A stretch of 64,000 nt of DNA from Nocardia mangyaensis (lineage in GTDB: Bacteria; Actinomycetota; Actinomycetes; Mycobacteriales; Mycobacteriaceae), in NCBI RefSeq assembly GCF_001886715.1, contig NZ_CP018082.1, forward strand, positions 7,130,001 through 7,194,000. The letters are read 5' to 3'. The notes below the pieces were generated by a model. It was not told the DNA's origin. It was given only the letters and a program-made list of their open reading frames with translations, and made no database searches. How positions within the stretch are numbered: the stretch's first letter is position 1; the number at the start of each line of letters is the position of its first letter. Both the position numbers and the translations under genes were made by a program. This document shows positions 50,517 to 58,986 of the stretch, piece after piece.

Positions 50517-50654
50517 TGGCGGCTGGCGCCGCGGGTTCTCCGTTTCATGGCGGCTGGCGCCGCGGGTTCTCGGCCTGTTCCCTCGATCTTCCCTCCCGCC
50601 GGGCACTCCTTCGTCGCACCCTCTGGTCAGTCCAGATCGAGGCGGCCGAGAACC
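50517..50654. repeat. Long hairpin with 24-bp direct repeats in a convergent gap
   Basis: Two exact copies of a 24-mer beginning TGGCGGCTGGCGCC lie at 50517-50540 and 50548-50571 (period 31). The second runs into a long hairpin: GGTTCTCGGCC (50565-50575) and CCTCGATCT (50581-50589) on the left pair with AGATCGAGG (50634-50642) and GGCCGAGAACC (50644-50654) on the right. The loop contains CTCCTTCGTCGC, a string also found in the loops of repeats A and B. Confidence 0.8.
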
Positions 50655-50677
50655 AGGTTTCGCGGGTGCCGTGTTGT

Positions 50678-51859
50678 TCAGGCGCGGTGTTTGCCCAGGC
50701 GGCGGGTGCGGGAGCCGTGGAAGCGGGCGCCGCGGGGTAGCTCCACCGGTTCGGCTTGTTCGGCCGACTCGAACAGGGCGGCGATGCCGTGGTCGTGACC
50801 GAGGGCGATGGCCTCCAGGCCGAAGCGGCCGCCGGTGCGGCCGAGTTCGTGCAGCATGGTGGTCATGATGCGCAGGCCGGTGGCGCCGACCGGGTGGCCT
50901 AGGGCGATGTCGGAGCCGTTCACGTTGAGCCTGCCCAGCGGGTCGAGTTCCCACTCGGTGGCGAGTGCGAGGACCTCCACGGCGTAGCCCTCGTTGATCT
51001 CGAGCAGGTCGATCTCGTCGAGCGAGCAGCCGGTGCGGCCGAGCAGCTTGGCCACCGCGGGGGCGGCCCCGAGCGCGGGCCCCTCACTGTCACAGCCGGC
51101 GGCCGCCCAGCCGGCCAGGAAGGCCATCGGCGTGAGCCCGAGCTCGGTGAGGCGGTCCTCGGCGACGACCAGGCAGGCCGAGGCGCCGAGGCGATGCGAA
51201 CTCATGTTGCCGATGGTCACCACGCCGTCGGCGAGCAGCGGCCGCAGCCCGGCCAGAGTGTGGGTCGACAGGTCGTCGCGCACACCCTCGTCGCGGCGGA
51301 TCTGGTGGGCGGCGGATCCGCCGCCCACGCCGACCGGCACCACCTCCGCGCCGAAGGCGCCCTGCCGCCAGGCCCGCGCGGCCTTGCGATGACTGGCGAC
51401 GGCGAATTCGTCGGCCGCGCCGCGGTCGATGCCGTAGTAGCGCGCGAGCAGTTCGGCATTGCGCAGTCCGGCCGTGCCGCCGGGTAGCCTGGCCGGAGTC
51501 GTAGCGCATTCGACGCCGCCGGCGACGACCACATCGGCGGCCCCGGTCTGCACCATCATGGCCGCGGTGATCACCGCCTGCAGGCCGCTGCCGCCGTGCC
51601 GGTCGGTGAGAAAGCCGGGCACCGAGAAGGGCAGGCCCGCGCCGCGTGCGGCCAGCGCGCCGATCGCGGGAACATCGGAGAGCCCACCGTCGGTGCAGGC
51701 CATCGCGACGTCTTCGATCCGTAGAGGGTCGATGCCCGAGCGCTCGATCACGGCCGACAGGACCGTGGTCGCCAGCCATTCGGCGGGCATACCCGATAGT
51801 GCGCCACCCTCCACGCCACTGGGCGTGCGGACGGGTGCCACGATCGCGGCTCTTCTCAT
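50678..51859 (-). CDS. Thiolase-fold protein lacking both catalytic cysteines
   Basis: A 393-residue protein aligned along its full length with acetyl-CoA acetyltransferases. The usual nucleophile motif (xRxCxSGLQA) reads DRHGGSGLQA, with Gly89 in place of Cys. The C-terminal CxGGGxG reads IALGHDHG, with Ala352 in place of the second Cys. Only His322 in ALGHPVGATG and the INEGYAVE block are kept. The protein therefore probably cannot carry out Claisen or thiolytic chemistry by the normal path. It may be a CoA-binding partner, a regulator or a different enzyme. ATG 51859 lies 250 bp from the divergent sdh operon. The reading is clear on the nucleotide level, so it is not a frameshift artefact. 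Confidence 0.87.
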   Translation of the reverse strand: MRRAAIVAPVRTPSGVEGGALSGMPAEWLATTVLSAVIERSGIDPLRIEDVAMACTDGGLSDVPAIGALAARGAGLPFSVPGFLTDRHGGSGLQAVITAAMMVQTGAADVVVAGGVECATTPARLPGGTAGLRNAELLARYYGIDRGAADEFAVASHRKAARAWRQGAFGAEVVPVGVGGGSAAHQIRRDEGVRDDLSTHTLAGLRPLLADGVVTIGNMSSHRLGASACLVVAEDRLTELGLTPMAFLAGWAAAGCDSEGPALGAAPAVAKLLGRTGCSLDEIDLLEINEGYAVEVLALATEWELDPLGRLNVNGSDIALGHPVGATGLRIMTTMLHELGRTGGRFGLEAIALGHDHGIAALFESAEQAEPVELPRGARFHGSRTRRLGKHRA

Positions 51860-51939
51860 TGCTCGTCACGCTCCTTTCCCCGTTGCGGGGAATTTCCTGT
51901 CACAGGGCACCACAGGTTTGTTGCACCGGCATGACGGGT

Positions 51940-51955
51940 AGTAACGGCAGTTACT
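51940..51955. promoter_or_regulatory. Inverted repeat between the thiolase-like gene and sdh
   Basis: AGTAAC-ggca-GTTACT sits at the middle of the 249-bp divergent gap. Its symmetry suggests a dimeric repressor site controlling one or both units. No match to a named motif is claimed. Confidence 0.4.
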
Positions 51956-52108
51956 GCTGTGACCGATCTCACCGTGGCATCTCGGACATGAGTGCGTGAG
52001 ACCGGACTCGAGCGGCGACAACCCTGGCGTATGGTGGCCCGCATCACAATCCATCGCGGTGGGGAATGATCAACCGCCGCACGCCGGAAGATCAGCGAGG
52101 CTTCCACC

Positions 52109-52936
52109 GTGAGTGCCGCACCGACCGTCACCCCTTCGGGGAGCGGCGTCTTCGCCAGAACGAGGGCCCGCATCACCGCACGCACCCTGCGCACCGATCG
52201 ATGGTGGCTGCCGCCACTGCTCACCACACTCGGCCTGGCCGCGTTCGTCGGCTACGCGACGGTGAGATCGTTTGTGCGCACAGCCTATTGGGTGCCGGAA
52301 TACCACTATCTGACGCCGTTCTACTCGCCCTGCGTGAGCGCGTCGTGCGTCCCGGGATCGAGCCATTTCGGGGTCTGGGTCGGCGAGCTGCCGATGTGGA
52401 TTCCGCTCGGCTTCGTAGTGTTGCCGTTCCTGCTCGGATTCCGGCTCACCTGCTACTACTACCGCAAGGCCTACTACCGCTCGGTGTGGTTGTCGCCACC
52501 GGCGTGCGCGGTGGCCGAGCCACACACCAGCTATTCCGGGGAGACGCGGCTGCCGCTGATCATCCAGAACACGCACCGCTACTTCTTCTACTTCGCGCTG
52601 GTGGTCACGCTGGTCAACAGCTATGACGCGATCACCGCGTTCCATGGCGCGAGCGGCGGATTCGGTTTCGGGCTCGGCAATCTCGTGTTGCTGATCAATG
52701 TCACGCTGCTGTGGGGCTACACCCTGTCGTGTCATTCGTGTCGGCACATCGTGGGCGGGCGGCTCAAGAACTTCTCCGCCCATCCGGTGCGCTACTGGTA
52801 CTGGACCCAGATCTCCAAGCTCAACACCCGCCACATGGCGCTGGCCTGGACCACTCTCGGCACCCTCGCGCTCACCGACTTCTACGTGATGTTGGTCGCC
52901 AGCGACACCATTTCGGACCTGCGGTTCATCGACTGA
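52109..52936 (+). CDS. Succinate dehydrogenase membrane anchor subunit (Sdh1-type)
   Basis: A 275-residue polytopic protein with about five transmembrane segments, at about residues 31-52, 92-115, 152-172, 182-205 and 245-265. It holds the soluble Sdh subunits on the membrane and passes electrons to menaquinone. The CHSCRHIVGGR block and NTHRYFFYF contain His residues that may bind haem or quinone. It corresponds in order and size to Rv0249c, whose operon encodes the Sdh1 enzyme of mycobacteria, active mainly under aerobic growth. GTG 52109 is the first in-frame start. The flavoprotein follows after 26 bp. Confidence 0.88.
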   Translation: MSAAPTVTPSGSGVFARTRARITARTLRTDRWWLPPLLTTLGLAAFVGYATVRSFVRTAYWVPEYHYLTPFYSPCVSASCVPGSSHFGVWVGELPMWIPLGFVVLPFLLGFRLTCYYYRKAYYRSVWLSPPACAVAEPHTSYSGETRLPLIIQNTHRYFFYFALVVTLVNSYDAITAFHGASGGFGFGLGNLVLLINVTLLWGYTLSCHSCRHIVGGRLKNFSAHPVRYWYWTQISKLNTRHMALAWTTLGTLALTDFYVMLVASDTISDLRFID

Positions 52937-52962
52937 GCCGCGAGCAGAAGGAGCTTCATCGA

Positions 52963-54972
52963 ATGCCGGAAGTGGAACAGCACGACTACGACGTCGTGGT
53001 GATCGGGGCGGGCGGCGCGGGCCTTCGCGCGGTGATCGAGGCGCGTGAGCAGGGACTCTCGGTGGCAGTGGTGTGCAAGTCGCTGTTCGGCAAGGCGCAC
53101 ACCGTGATGGCCGAGGGCGGCTGCGCGGCCTCGATGGGCAATGCCAACGACAAGGACAACTGGCAGACCCATTTCAAGGACACCATGCGCGGGGGCAAGT
53201 TCCTCAACAACTGGCGGATGGCCGAATTGCACGCCCGCGAAGCGCCCGACCGGGTGTGGGAGCTGGAAACCTATGGGGCGCTGTTCGATCGGACCGCCGA
53301 CGGGCGGATCAGCCAGCGCAATTTCGGCGGACACACCTATCCGCGCCTTGCCCACGTGGGCGACCGCACCGGCCTGGAACTGATCCGCACCATGCAGCAG
53401 AAGATCGTCTCGCTGCAGCAAGAGGACTACGCGGAGACCGGTGATTACGAGGCCAGGATCAAGGTCTTCGCCGAATGCACCATCACCGAATTGTTCACCG
53501 ACGCCGGCGCGAGCGGTCAGGGCCCGGAGGAGGCAGCGGGCGTCACCACGCAGGGCCCCCGCTCGCACCGAGACGGGCACGGCCGAATCGCGGGGGCGTT
53601 CGGGTATTGGCGCGAATCAGGCGGATTCATTCTGTTCCGCACCCCGGCGATCGTGCTGGCCACCGGCGGCATCGGCAAGTCCTACACGGTGACCTCGAAC
53701 TCCTGGGAGTACACCGGCGACGGCCACGCACTGGCCCTGCGCGCGGGCGCGACGCTGATCAACATGGAGTTCCTGCAGTTCCACCCCACCGGCATGGTCT
53801 GGCCGCCGAGCGTGAAGGGCATCCTGGTCACCGAGGGCGTGCGCGGTGACGGCGGGGTGCTGAAGAACTCCGAGGGCAAGCGGTTCATGTTCGACTACAT
53901 CCCGCCGGTGTTCAAGGGCCAGTACGCCGAAACCGAGGAGGAAGCCGATCAGTGGCTGCGCGACAACGATTCCGCGCGCCGCACCCCCGATCTGCTCCCC
54001 CGCGACGAGGTGGCCCGCGCGATCAACGAGGAGGTCAAGGCGGGCCGCGGCACCGAGCACGGTGGCGTGTTCCTCGACATCGCCTCCCGCATGCCCGCCG
54101 ACGAGATCGTGCGCAGGCTGCCCTCGATGCATCACCAGTTCAAGGAACTGGCCGACGTCGACATCACCGCGGAGCCGATGGAAGTGGGCCCGACCTGCCA
54201 CTACGTGATGGGCGGTATCGAGGTCGACCCCGATACCGGCGCGGCCCGCACCCCCGGATTGTTCGCCGCCGGTGAGTGTTCCGGTGGGATGCACGGTTCC
54301 AACCGGCTCGGTGGCAATTCCTTGTCGGACCTGCTGGTGTTCGGTCGACGAGCCGGACTCGGCGCCTCGGCCTACGTCAAACAACTCACCGACAAACCCC
54401 TGCCCACCGATGCCGACGTCGCGGCTGCGGCGACAACCGCACTGGCGCCGTTCGATTCGTCTTCCTCGGCTGACGGCGAGAACCCCTACACCCTGCACGC
54501 CGAGTTGCAGCAGACGATGAACGACCTGGTCGGCATCATCCGCAAGGAACACGAGGTGCGTGCGGCCATCGAGAAGCTGGCCCAATTGCGCGAACGCTAC
54601 GCCCGGGTCGCCGTGGCCGGGAAGCGTCCGTTCAACCCCGGCTGGCACCTCGCGATCGACCTGGCGAACATGCTGCTGGTCAGCGAATGTGTCGCTCAGG
54701 CAGCGCTGTTGCGCACCGAGAGCAGAGGCGGACACACCCGCGACGACCACCCCGGTATGAACCCGGACTGGCGCAACACCCTGCTGGTGTGCGCGCTGGA
54801 TCCGGCCACCACTGATGCGCCGGTGCCCGGAGTCACCGTGACCCCGGCCGATCAGACGCCGATGCGCGAGGACCTGCTCGCCCTGTTCGAACTGGGCGAG
54901 CTCGAGAAGTACTACACCGAGCAGGAATTGGCCGAGCATCCGGCGGCCGGCTCGGCCGAGGGAAAGGCGTAG
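52963..54972 (+). CDS. sdhA: Succinate dehydrogenase flavoprotein subunit
   Basis: A 669-residue FAD subunit that oxidises succinate to fumarate. The dinucleotide motif is VVVIGAGGAGLRAVIEA (about residues 9-25). His46 in GKAHTVMAEGG lies at the position of covalent FAD attachment. FLQFHPTGM, the active-site region and NRLGGNSLSDLLVFGRRAG follow. ATG 52963 has AAGGAG 11 bp upstream; the longer open frame overlaps the anchor gene. The sequence order anchor-flavoprotein-iron-sulfur is that of Rv0249c-Rv0247c (Sdh1). The next gene starts 2 nt after the stop. Confidence 0.95.
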   Translation: MPEVEQHDYDVVVIGAGGAGLRAVIEAREQGLSVAVVCKSLFGKAHTVMAEGGCAASMGNANDKDNWQTHFKDTMRGGKFLNNWRMAELHAREAPDRVWELETYGALFDRTADGRISQRNFGGHTYPRLAHVGDRTGLELIRTMQQKIVSLQQEDYAETGDYEARIKVFAECTITELFTDAGASGQGPEEAAGVTTQGPRSHRDGHGRIAGAFGYWRESGGFILFRTPAIVLATGGIGKSYTVTSNSWEYTGDGHALALRAGATLINMEFLQFHPTGMVWPPSVKGILVTEGVRGDGGVLKNSEGKRFMFDYIPPVFKGQYAETEEEADQWLRDNDSARRTPDLLPRDEVARAINEEVKAGRGTEHGGVFLDIASRMPADEIVRRLPSMHHQFKELADVDITAEPMEVGPTCHYVMGGIEVDPDTGAARTPGLFAAGECSGGMHGSNRLGGNSLSDLLVFGRRAGLGASAYVKQLTDKPLPTDADVAAAATTALAPFDSSSSADGENPYTLHAELQQTMNDLVGIIRKEHEVRAAIEKLAQLRERYARVAVAGKRPFNPGWHLAIDLANMLLVSECVAQAALLRTESRGGHTRDDHPGMNPDWRNTLLVCALDPATTDAPVPGVTVTPADQTPMREDLLALFELGELEKYYTEQELAEHPAAGSAEGKA

Positions 54973-54974
54973 CG

Positions 54975-55721
54975 ATGGGATATGACGCCCGGTTCCGGGT
55001 CTGGCGTGGCGATCTCGACGGCGGTGGCCTGCAGGACTACACGGTCGCGGTCAACGAGGGCGAAGTGGTGCTCGACATCATCCATCGTCTGCAAGCCACC
55101 CAGACTCCCGATCTGGCGGTGCGCTGGAATTGCAAAGCGGGCAAATGTGGTTCGTGTTCGGCGGAGGTGAACGGGCGCCCGCGATTGCTGTGCATGACGC
55201 GGATGTCGACGTTCACCCCCGACGAGGTGATCACCGTGACTCCGATGCGCACCTTCCCGATCATCAAGGATCTGGTCACCGACGTCTCGTTCAACTACGA
55301 AAAGGCCAGGGAGATACCGTCGTTCACCCCACCGCCGGGGTTGGCACCCGGTGACTACCGGATGAAGCAGGTGGATGTGGAACGCTCCCAGGAGTTCCGC
55401 AAGTGCATCGAGTGCTTCCTGTGCCAGGACACCTGCCATGTGGTCCGTGATCACGAGGAGAACAAGCAGGCCTTCTCCGGACCGCGGTATCTGATGCGCA
55501 TCACCGAGCTGGAGATGCATCCACTCGACACCGCCGACCGGCGCGAAATGGCCCAGAACGAGGCGGGTCTGGGCTATTGCAATATCACCAAGTGCTGCAC
55601 CGAGGTGTGCCCAGAACACATCAAGATCACCGACAACGCCCTGATCCCGTTGAAGGAGCGAGTCGTGGATCGCAAGTACGATCCGATCGTCTGGCTGGGC
55701 AACAAGCTGTTCCGACGGTAG
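54975..55721 (+). CDS. sdhB: Succinate dehydrogenase iron-sulfur subunit
   Basis: A 248-residue electron-transfer subunit. The N-terminal ferredoxin domain has the 2Fe-2S cysteines in NCKAGKCGSCSAEVNG...LLCM. The C-terminal domain has CIECFLCQDTCHVV and NITKCCTEVCPEHI, which carry the other iron-sulfur clusters. It links the flavoprotein to the membrane anchor. ATG 54975 lies 2 nt beyond the sdhA stop, so translation is probably coupled. It ends the sdh operon. Confidence 0.95.
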   Translation: MGYDARFRVWRGDLDGGGLQDYTVAVNEGEVVLDIIHRLQATQTPDLAVRWNCKAGKCGSCSAEVNGRPRLLCMTRMSTFTPDEVITVTPMRTFPIIKDLVTDVSFNYEKAREIPSFTPPPGLAPGDYRMKQVDVERSQEFRKCIECFLCQDTCHVVRDHEENKQAFSGPRYLMRITELEMHPLDTADRREMAQNEAGLGYCNITKCCTEVCPEHIKITDNALIPLKERVVDRKYDPIVWLGNKLFRR

Positions 55722-55735
55722 GGACGTAGCCGTGC

Positions 55736-55933
55736 CTACAGCACAGCTACGGTCCCCACCGCGACTAATCCGACCAGTAATCCGATGAACAGCGCCGACA
55801 GCAACGAGCTGGTGAGTACGTAGATTCCGATCGCCGATACCGCGAACAGCAGGATCACGATCAGGCGTTCCACCCCGTCCTCAGGCGCTAGCCTCCGGTA
55901 CCGGGGTGGCATCTTCTTCAACCCTCGGTCCAT
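55736..55933 (-). CDS. Small membrane protein
   Basis: A 65-residue protein. A basic N-terminus (KKMPPRYRRLAPEDG) precedes a long hydrophobic part, probably two transmembrane helices (about 23-43 and 46-64). Conservation of this type is common among actinobacterial genes of unknown function. It is convergent with sdhB, 14 bp away. No family is recognised. Confidence 0.6.
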   Translation of the reverse strand: MDRGLKKMPPRYRRLAPEDGVERLIVILLFAVSAIGIYVLTSSLLSALFIGLLVGLVAVGTVAVL

Positions 55934-55970
55934 AGCCCTTGGGCTACCCGGCGTCGGCGCCGATCAAACC

Positions 55971-56183
55971 TCAGGGCCGGTCGAACTCACCGTCGTGAAC
56001 ACCGGCGGTGAACGCCGACCATTCGCTCGGGGTGAAGATCAGTACCGGCCCGTCGGGATTCTTGCCGTCACGTAGGGCGACATTTCCCTCCGCCAGCATG
56101 GCCACTTCCACGCTGCCCTCCCCCGCCGTGCCCGCGCGCAACCAGGTGGCGCCCGAGGTGTCGATATCGCGCTTGCTGTTCAC
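55971..56183 (-). CDS. DUF397 protein, copy 1
   Basis: A 70-residue protein. The family pattern is the N-terminal ...WLRAGTAGEGSVEVAML, then VALRDGKNPDGPVLIFTPSEWSAFTAGV. DUF397 proteins are small partners of WhiJ-type XRE regulators in actinomycetes, often encoded next to them, and may act as antagonists of the regulator. ATG 56183 overlaps the upstream DUF397 stop by 4 nt, so the three genes (XRE, DUF397, DUF397) form one operon. Confidence 0.88.
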   Translation of the reverse strand: MNSKRDIDTSGATWLRAGTAGEGSVEVAMLAEGNVALRDGKNPDGPVLIFTPSEWSAFTAGVHDGEFDRP

Positions 56184-56398
56184 CGGTCGGCCAGCGCGCA
56201 GGCGAAGGCGCCACTGTCGACGCCCTGGGTGAACGCGTCCCAGCTGGCACCGTCGAAGACCAGCGCGGGACCGGCGGGGTTCTTGCTGTCACGCACCCCG
56301 ACCCGCCCGCCGAACAGGAAGGCGACTTCGACGCAGTCCTTGCCCGCACCGCTGCGCGTGCTCTTGAACCAGTGTGCGTCGTCGAGATCGAAACTCAT
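56180..56398 (-). CDS. DUF397 protein, copy 2
   Basis: A 72-residue DUF397 protein: AHWFKSTRSGAGKDCVEVAFL, GVRDSKNPAGPALVFDGASWDAFTQGV. It has the usual CVEVA signature that copy 1 replaces with SVEVA. Its ATG overlaps the XRE stop by 4 nt and its stop overlaps the next DUF397 start by 4 nt. It probably pairs with the upstream regulator. The tandem doubling may give two partners for one regulator. Confidence 0.9.
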   Translation of the reverse strand: MSFDLDDAHWFKSTRSGAGKDCVEVAFLFGGRVGVRDSKNPAGPALVFDGASWDAFTQGVDSGAFACALADR

Positions 56399-57312
56399 GC
56401 CACATACTCCTTCGCGACCCGCCGCAGCAGGTCTCTACTCGGTTGGATGTCCAGCGCATGGCGCTGGAGGCACTCGTGAGCCCGGTCGTACCGCCTGACA
56501 TCTGCGCGTCGTTCCAGGTAGAGATCGCCGGTGAAGCCTTCGGCGTACACCACCGGTGGTTCGACCGGTTGCCCCTTGCTGTCGGTACCGAACTCGAGAA
56601 CCGTGAAAGGTCCGGTGGAGACTCCGAGTGGAACACCGGCGGCAAACGGCAGGATACGCAGTGTCACATTGCTTCGGGTACTCGTGTCGGCAAGGTGGCG
56701 CAACTGCGCAGCCATCACCTTTGCATCACCGACGATGCGATGCAATACCGATTCGTGCAGAACCACATCGATCTCGGCGGGTGAATGCTTGCGGGTGATC
56801 AATGCTTGCCGTTGCAAACGCAGTGCGACGCGTCGATCCAGTTCGTCTACCGAATCCTTGGGATAGCCAAGATGATTCAGCGCTCGCGCGTATTCGGCGG
56901 TCTGCAACAAGCCCAGGACCAATTCGGACTGATAGGCCCGCAATCGCCGTGCCGATGCCTCCAAACCCACATAGATATCGAAGTTCTCGGGAATCAGATC
57001 GCCGTAGGCGTGCCACCAGCTCTTGACCGCGGCCTGCTGCGCGAGGCCGGTCAGGCCCTCGGCGAGCGGGTCGGGAATGCCGTAGATCCGGCACAGTTCG
57101 TGGATGTCGATCGTCCGAATGCGGTCGGCCTGACCCTTTTCCAGCCGCTGCAGTGTGCTGGCGCCCCATTCCATGAGTTTGGCGGCCTCGGCGATGGTGA
57201 GCCCGGCCTGAGTGCGCCAGTCGCGCAGGTAGCGTCCCAGCTGCCGGCGTGGCAGCGTCGAGGAGACGCCCGCCGATAGTCCGCCGGTTCCGGTTGATGC
57301 GTTCGTCGGCAC
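56395..57312 (-). CDS. XRE-family regulator with DUF5753 domain (WhiJ-like)
   Basis: A 305-residue regulator. The helix-turn-helix domain (residues about 22-85) contains LRDWRTQAGLTIAEAAKLMEWGASTLQRLEKGQ. The DUF5753 domain (about 110-295) includes VLGLLQTAEYARA, LRHLADTSTRSNVTLRILPFAAG and FTVLEFG. WhiJ-like proteins influence development and antibiotic production in streptomycetes and act together with DUF397 partners. Nocardia genomes carry many such sets, whose targets are mostly unknown. GTG 57312 has AGGAGG about 12 bp upstream. Confidence 0.92.
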   Translation of the reverse strand: MPTNASTGTGGLSAGVSSTLPRRQLGRYLRDWRTQAGLTIAEAAKLMEWGASTLQRLEKGQADRIRTIDIHELCRIYGIPDPLAEGLTGLAQQAAVKSWWHAYGDLIPENFDIYVGLEASARRLRAYQSELVLGLLQTAEYARALNHLGYPKDSVDELDRRVALRLQRQALITRKHSPAEIDVVLHESVLHRIVGDAKVMAAQLRHLADTSTRSNVTLRILPFAAGVPLGVSTGPFTVLEFGTDSKGQPVEPPVVYAEGFTGDLYLERRADVRRYDRAHECLQRHALDIQPSRDLLRRVAKEYVA

Positions 57313-57494
57313 AGCCCCACTCCTCCTGTGTTCACCCTTCCGCCACCGCTCATAGCCCCGGTGTGGCGGCGTATTTCATCCACTCTGGGGAATCCTGCAC
57401 TCCCCGTTGGATCCTGTACTGGGAATTCGTCGCGAAATATCGGGATCGGCGCGTACTCGTCGTTAGCCACAGGGTTGCGTGCTCTGCTGGATTC

Positions 57495-57701
57495 ATGCAA
57501 TTGAGCGATGTGAACATGCATATTGCCGCTGCACTACTGGGTTGCGGCACCGATCCGGGCCCGATGGACGCCGAACAGGCCCACGCCGCAATGCAATTGC
57601 ACCTCGACTGCACGGTCGACGAGTGCCGGGTGCGCAGGCGGGCGCGCGACACTCTGGTCGACTCGGGGCGCTGCGTGCTCGAGCAGCGCGCCATCCGCTA
57701 G
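57495..57701 (+). CDS. Small conserved-type hypothetical protein with a cysteine pair
   Basis: A 68-residue protein starting MQLSDVNMHIAAALLGCG. Its centre LHLDCTVDECRVRRRARDTLVDSG resembles small Nocardia and Mycobacterium proteins I recall as hypothetical. The Cys pair at C-T-V-D-E-C and the basic helix suggest a small metal- or DNA-binding fold, but this is a guess. It ends 4 nt into the convergent glycosylase gene. Confidence 0.6.
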   Translation: MQLSDVNMHIAAALLGCGTDPGPMDAEQAHAAMQLHLDCTVDECRVRRRARDTLVDSGRCVLEQRAIR

Positions 57702-58645
57702 TGGTGGCGATGATCGGTGATCGGGTCGCGCGGGCCGAACTTCGGCTTGCGCGCCTGGCCGCTGAGCTCGAGCAGCCGGACCGCGCGATAGCGGTGCGGG
57801 CGTAGTGGTTCCAGGTATTCGATCATCGCGTCGTCGTCGATCGGGTGCCCGAGCAGGCTCCAGCCGACCACCGCGGCCAAGTGGTAGTCACCGACCGAGA
57901 GCGCGTCGGCATCGCCGAAGGCGCGCTGTGCCGTCTCGGCCACCGTCCAGACGCCGATGCCGGGCAGGCTGCGCAGCCTGCGCGCCGCCTCCTCCGGGGC
58001 GAGGGTGGAGGTGCGCTCGACCGAGTCGGCGACCCGCGCGGCCCGCACGATCGTCTGCGCGCGCTGCGGACCGACATTCGCCCGGTGGTACTTCCACGAG
58101 GGGATGAGCCGCCAGGCCCGCGCGTCCGGCGCGACCATCAGTCCGGCCGGCGCGGGTCCCGGCGCCTTCGTCCCGAATTCGCGCACCAGGCTCCGCCAGG
58201 CCGCGAACGAGGATTTCGTGTGCACCTTCTGCTCGAGGATCGCGGGCACCAGTGCTTCGAAGACCAGCCCGGTCCGCAGCATCCGCAGGCCAGGGACCAC
58301 GCGATGGGCTTCGACCAGCTTGGGGTGCTCGGGAGCGAAGTCGTCGAGGTCTTCGTCGAGACACAGCATCCGGTCGAGACCGGTCAGGAACTCCTCGGCA
58401 CCGGGCCCCCACGCGCGCGCGTGCGCGCCGTCGCGGCCGTCCTGGGCGAGCCGGTAGGTGACGACGCCGCTGGGCATCCGTGAGGCATGCCAGTGCGCGC
58501 CGTCGGCGTCGACGTGGTGGCAGGGATCGCCGCCGCCGCGCCGCAGCGGCGCGATGGTCAGACCGACGTCGAACGGCCTGGTCGACCGGACGGTCCTGGA
58601 CAGCCCCGCCGTCGACAGGGCGGGGTCGAGGGTCTGCTCACGCAC
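57698..58645 (-). CDS. HhH-GPD DNA glycosylase (AlkA-like)
   Basis: A 315-residue base-excision repair enzyme. GTG 58645 begins MREQTLDPAL. An N-terminal beta domain (about 20-90) is followed by the helical HhH-GPD domain, with helix-hairpin-helix LRSLPGIGVWTVAETAQ and catalytic Asp253 in ALSVGDYHLAA. The family excises 3-methyladenine and related alkylated bases. No Ada domain is fused, unlike the Ada-AlkA proteins of some actinobacteria. It lies alone; the divergent side carries the small gene at 58764. Confidence 0.88.
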   Translation of the reverse strand: MREQTLDPALSTAGLSRTVRSTRPFDVGLTIAPLRRGGGDPCHHVDADGAHWHASRMPSGVVTYRLAQDGRDGAHARAWGPGAEEFLTGLDRMLCLDEDLDDFAPEHPKLVEAHRVVPGLRMLRTGLVFEALVPAILEQKVHTKSSFAAWRSLVREFGTKAPGPAPAGLMVAPDARAWRLIPSWKYHRANVGPQRAQTIVRAARVADSVERTSTLAPEEAARRLRSLPGIGVWTVAETAQRAFGDADALSVGDYHLAAVVGWSLLGHPIDDDAMIEYLEPLRPHRYRAVRLLELSGQARKPKFGPRDPITDHRHH

Positions 58646-58763
58646 CCCACCATTGTGCGCGCCCGATCCGGCGCCGATGCGTATTCGTAATGTTCGCCGC
58701 GTCGACGGCGATGGAGACGATACTGGCAAACAGCTGGCATCCCTCGGTGCAGGAGGTACCCCG

Positions 58764-58868
58764 ATGATCACAGACGCAATCAACTGGCTGCTCGCGGCGT
58801 GGGGCAGTGGGTCGGCGGGCAGCTCGGGCTATCAGATTCCACCGGGCACCCTGCCCGGCGGCAGCTGA
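58764..58868 (+). CDS. 34-residue small protein with strong ribosome-binding site
   Basis: ATG 58764 follows GCAGGAGGTACCCCG, an almost ideal ribosome-binding site. The product starts MITDAINWLLAAWGSGS and ends PPGTLPGGS: an amphipathic or membrane-seeking N-terminal helix and a Gly/Ser/Pro tail. It is too short for usual gene finders. The gap of about 120 bp on each side suggests its own promoter, shared with the divergent glycosylase. Function unknown; a membrane peptide or regulator is possible. Confidence 0.55.
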   Translation: MITDAINWLLAAWGSGSAGSSGYQIPPGTLPGGS

Positions 58869-58986
58869 CCTCGCCCACCCCGGACCTGCCGGCTCTCCTG
58901 CCGAGCTCGCCACACTCCCCGCCTGGCGTGGCGCTTCCACTACAGCCACGCCACCTGGTCAGCCCGCGTTCGGCCAGACGTTCCTG

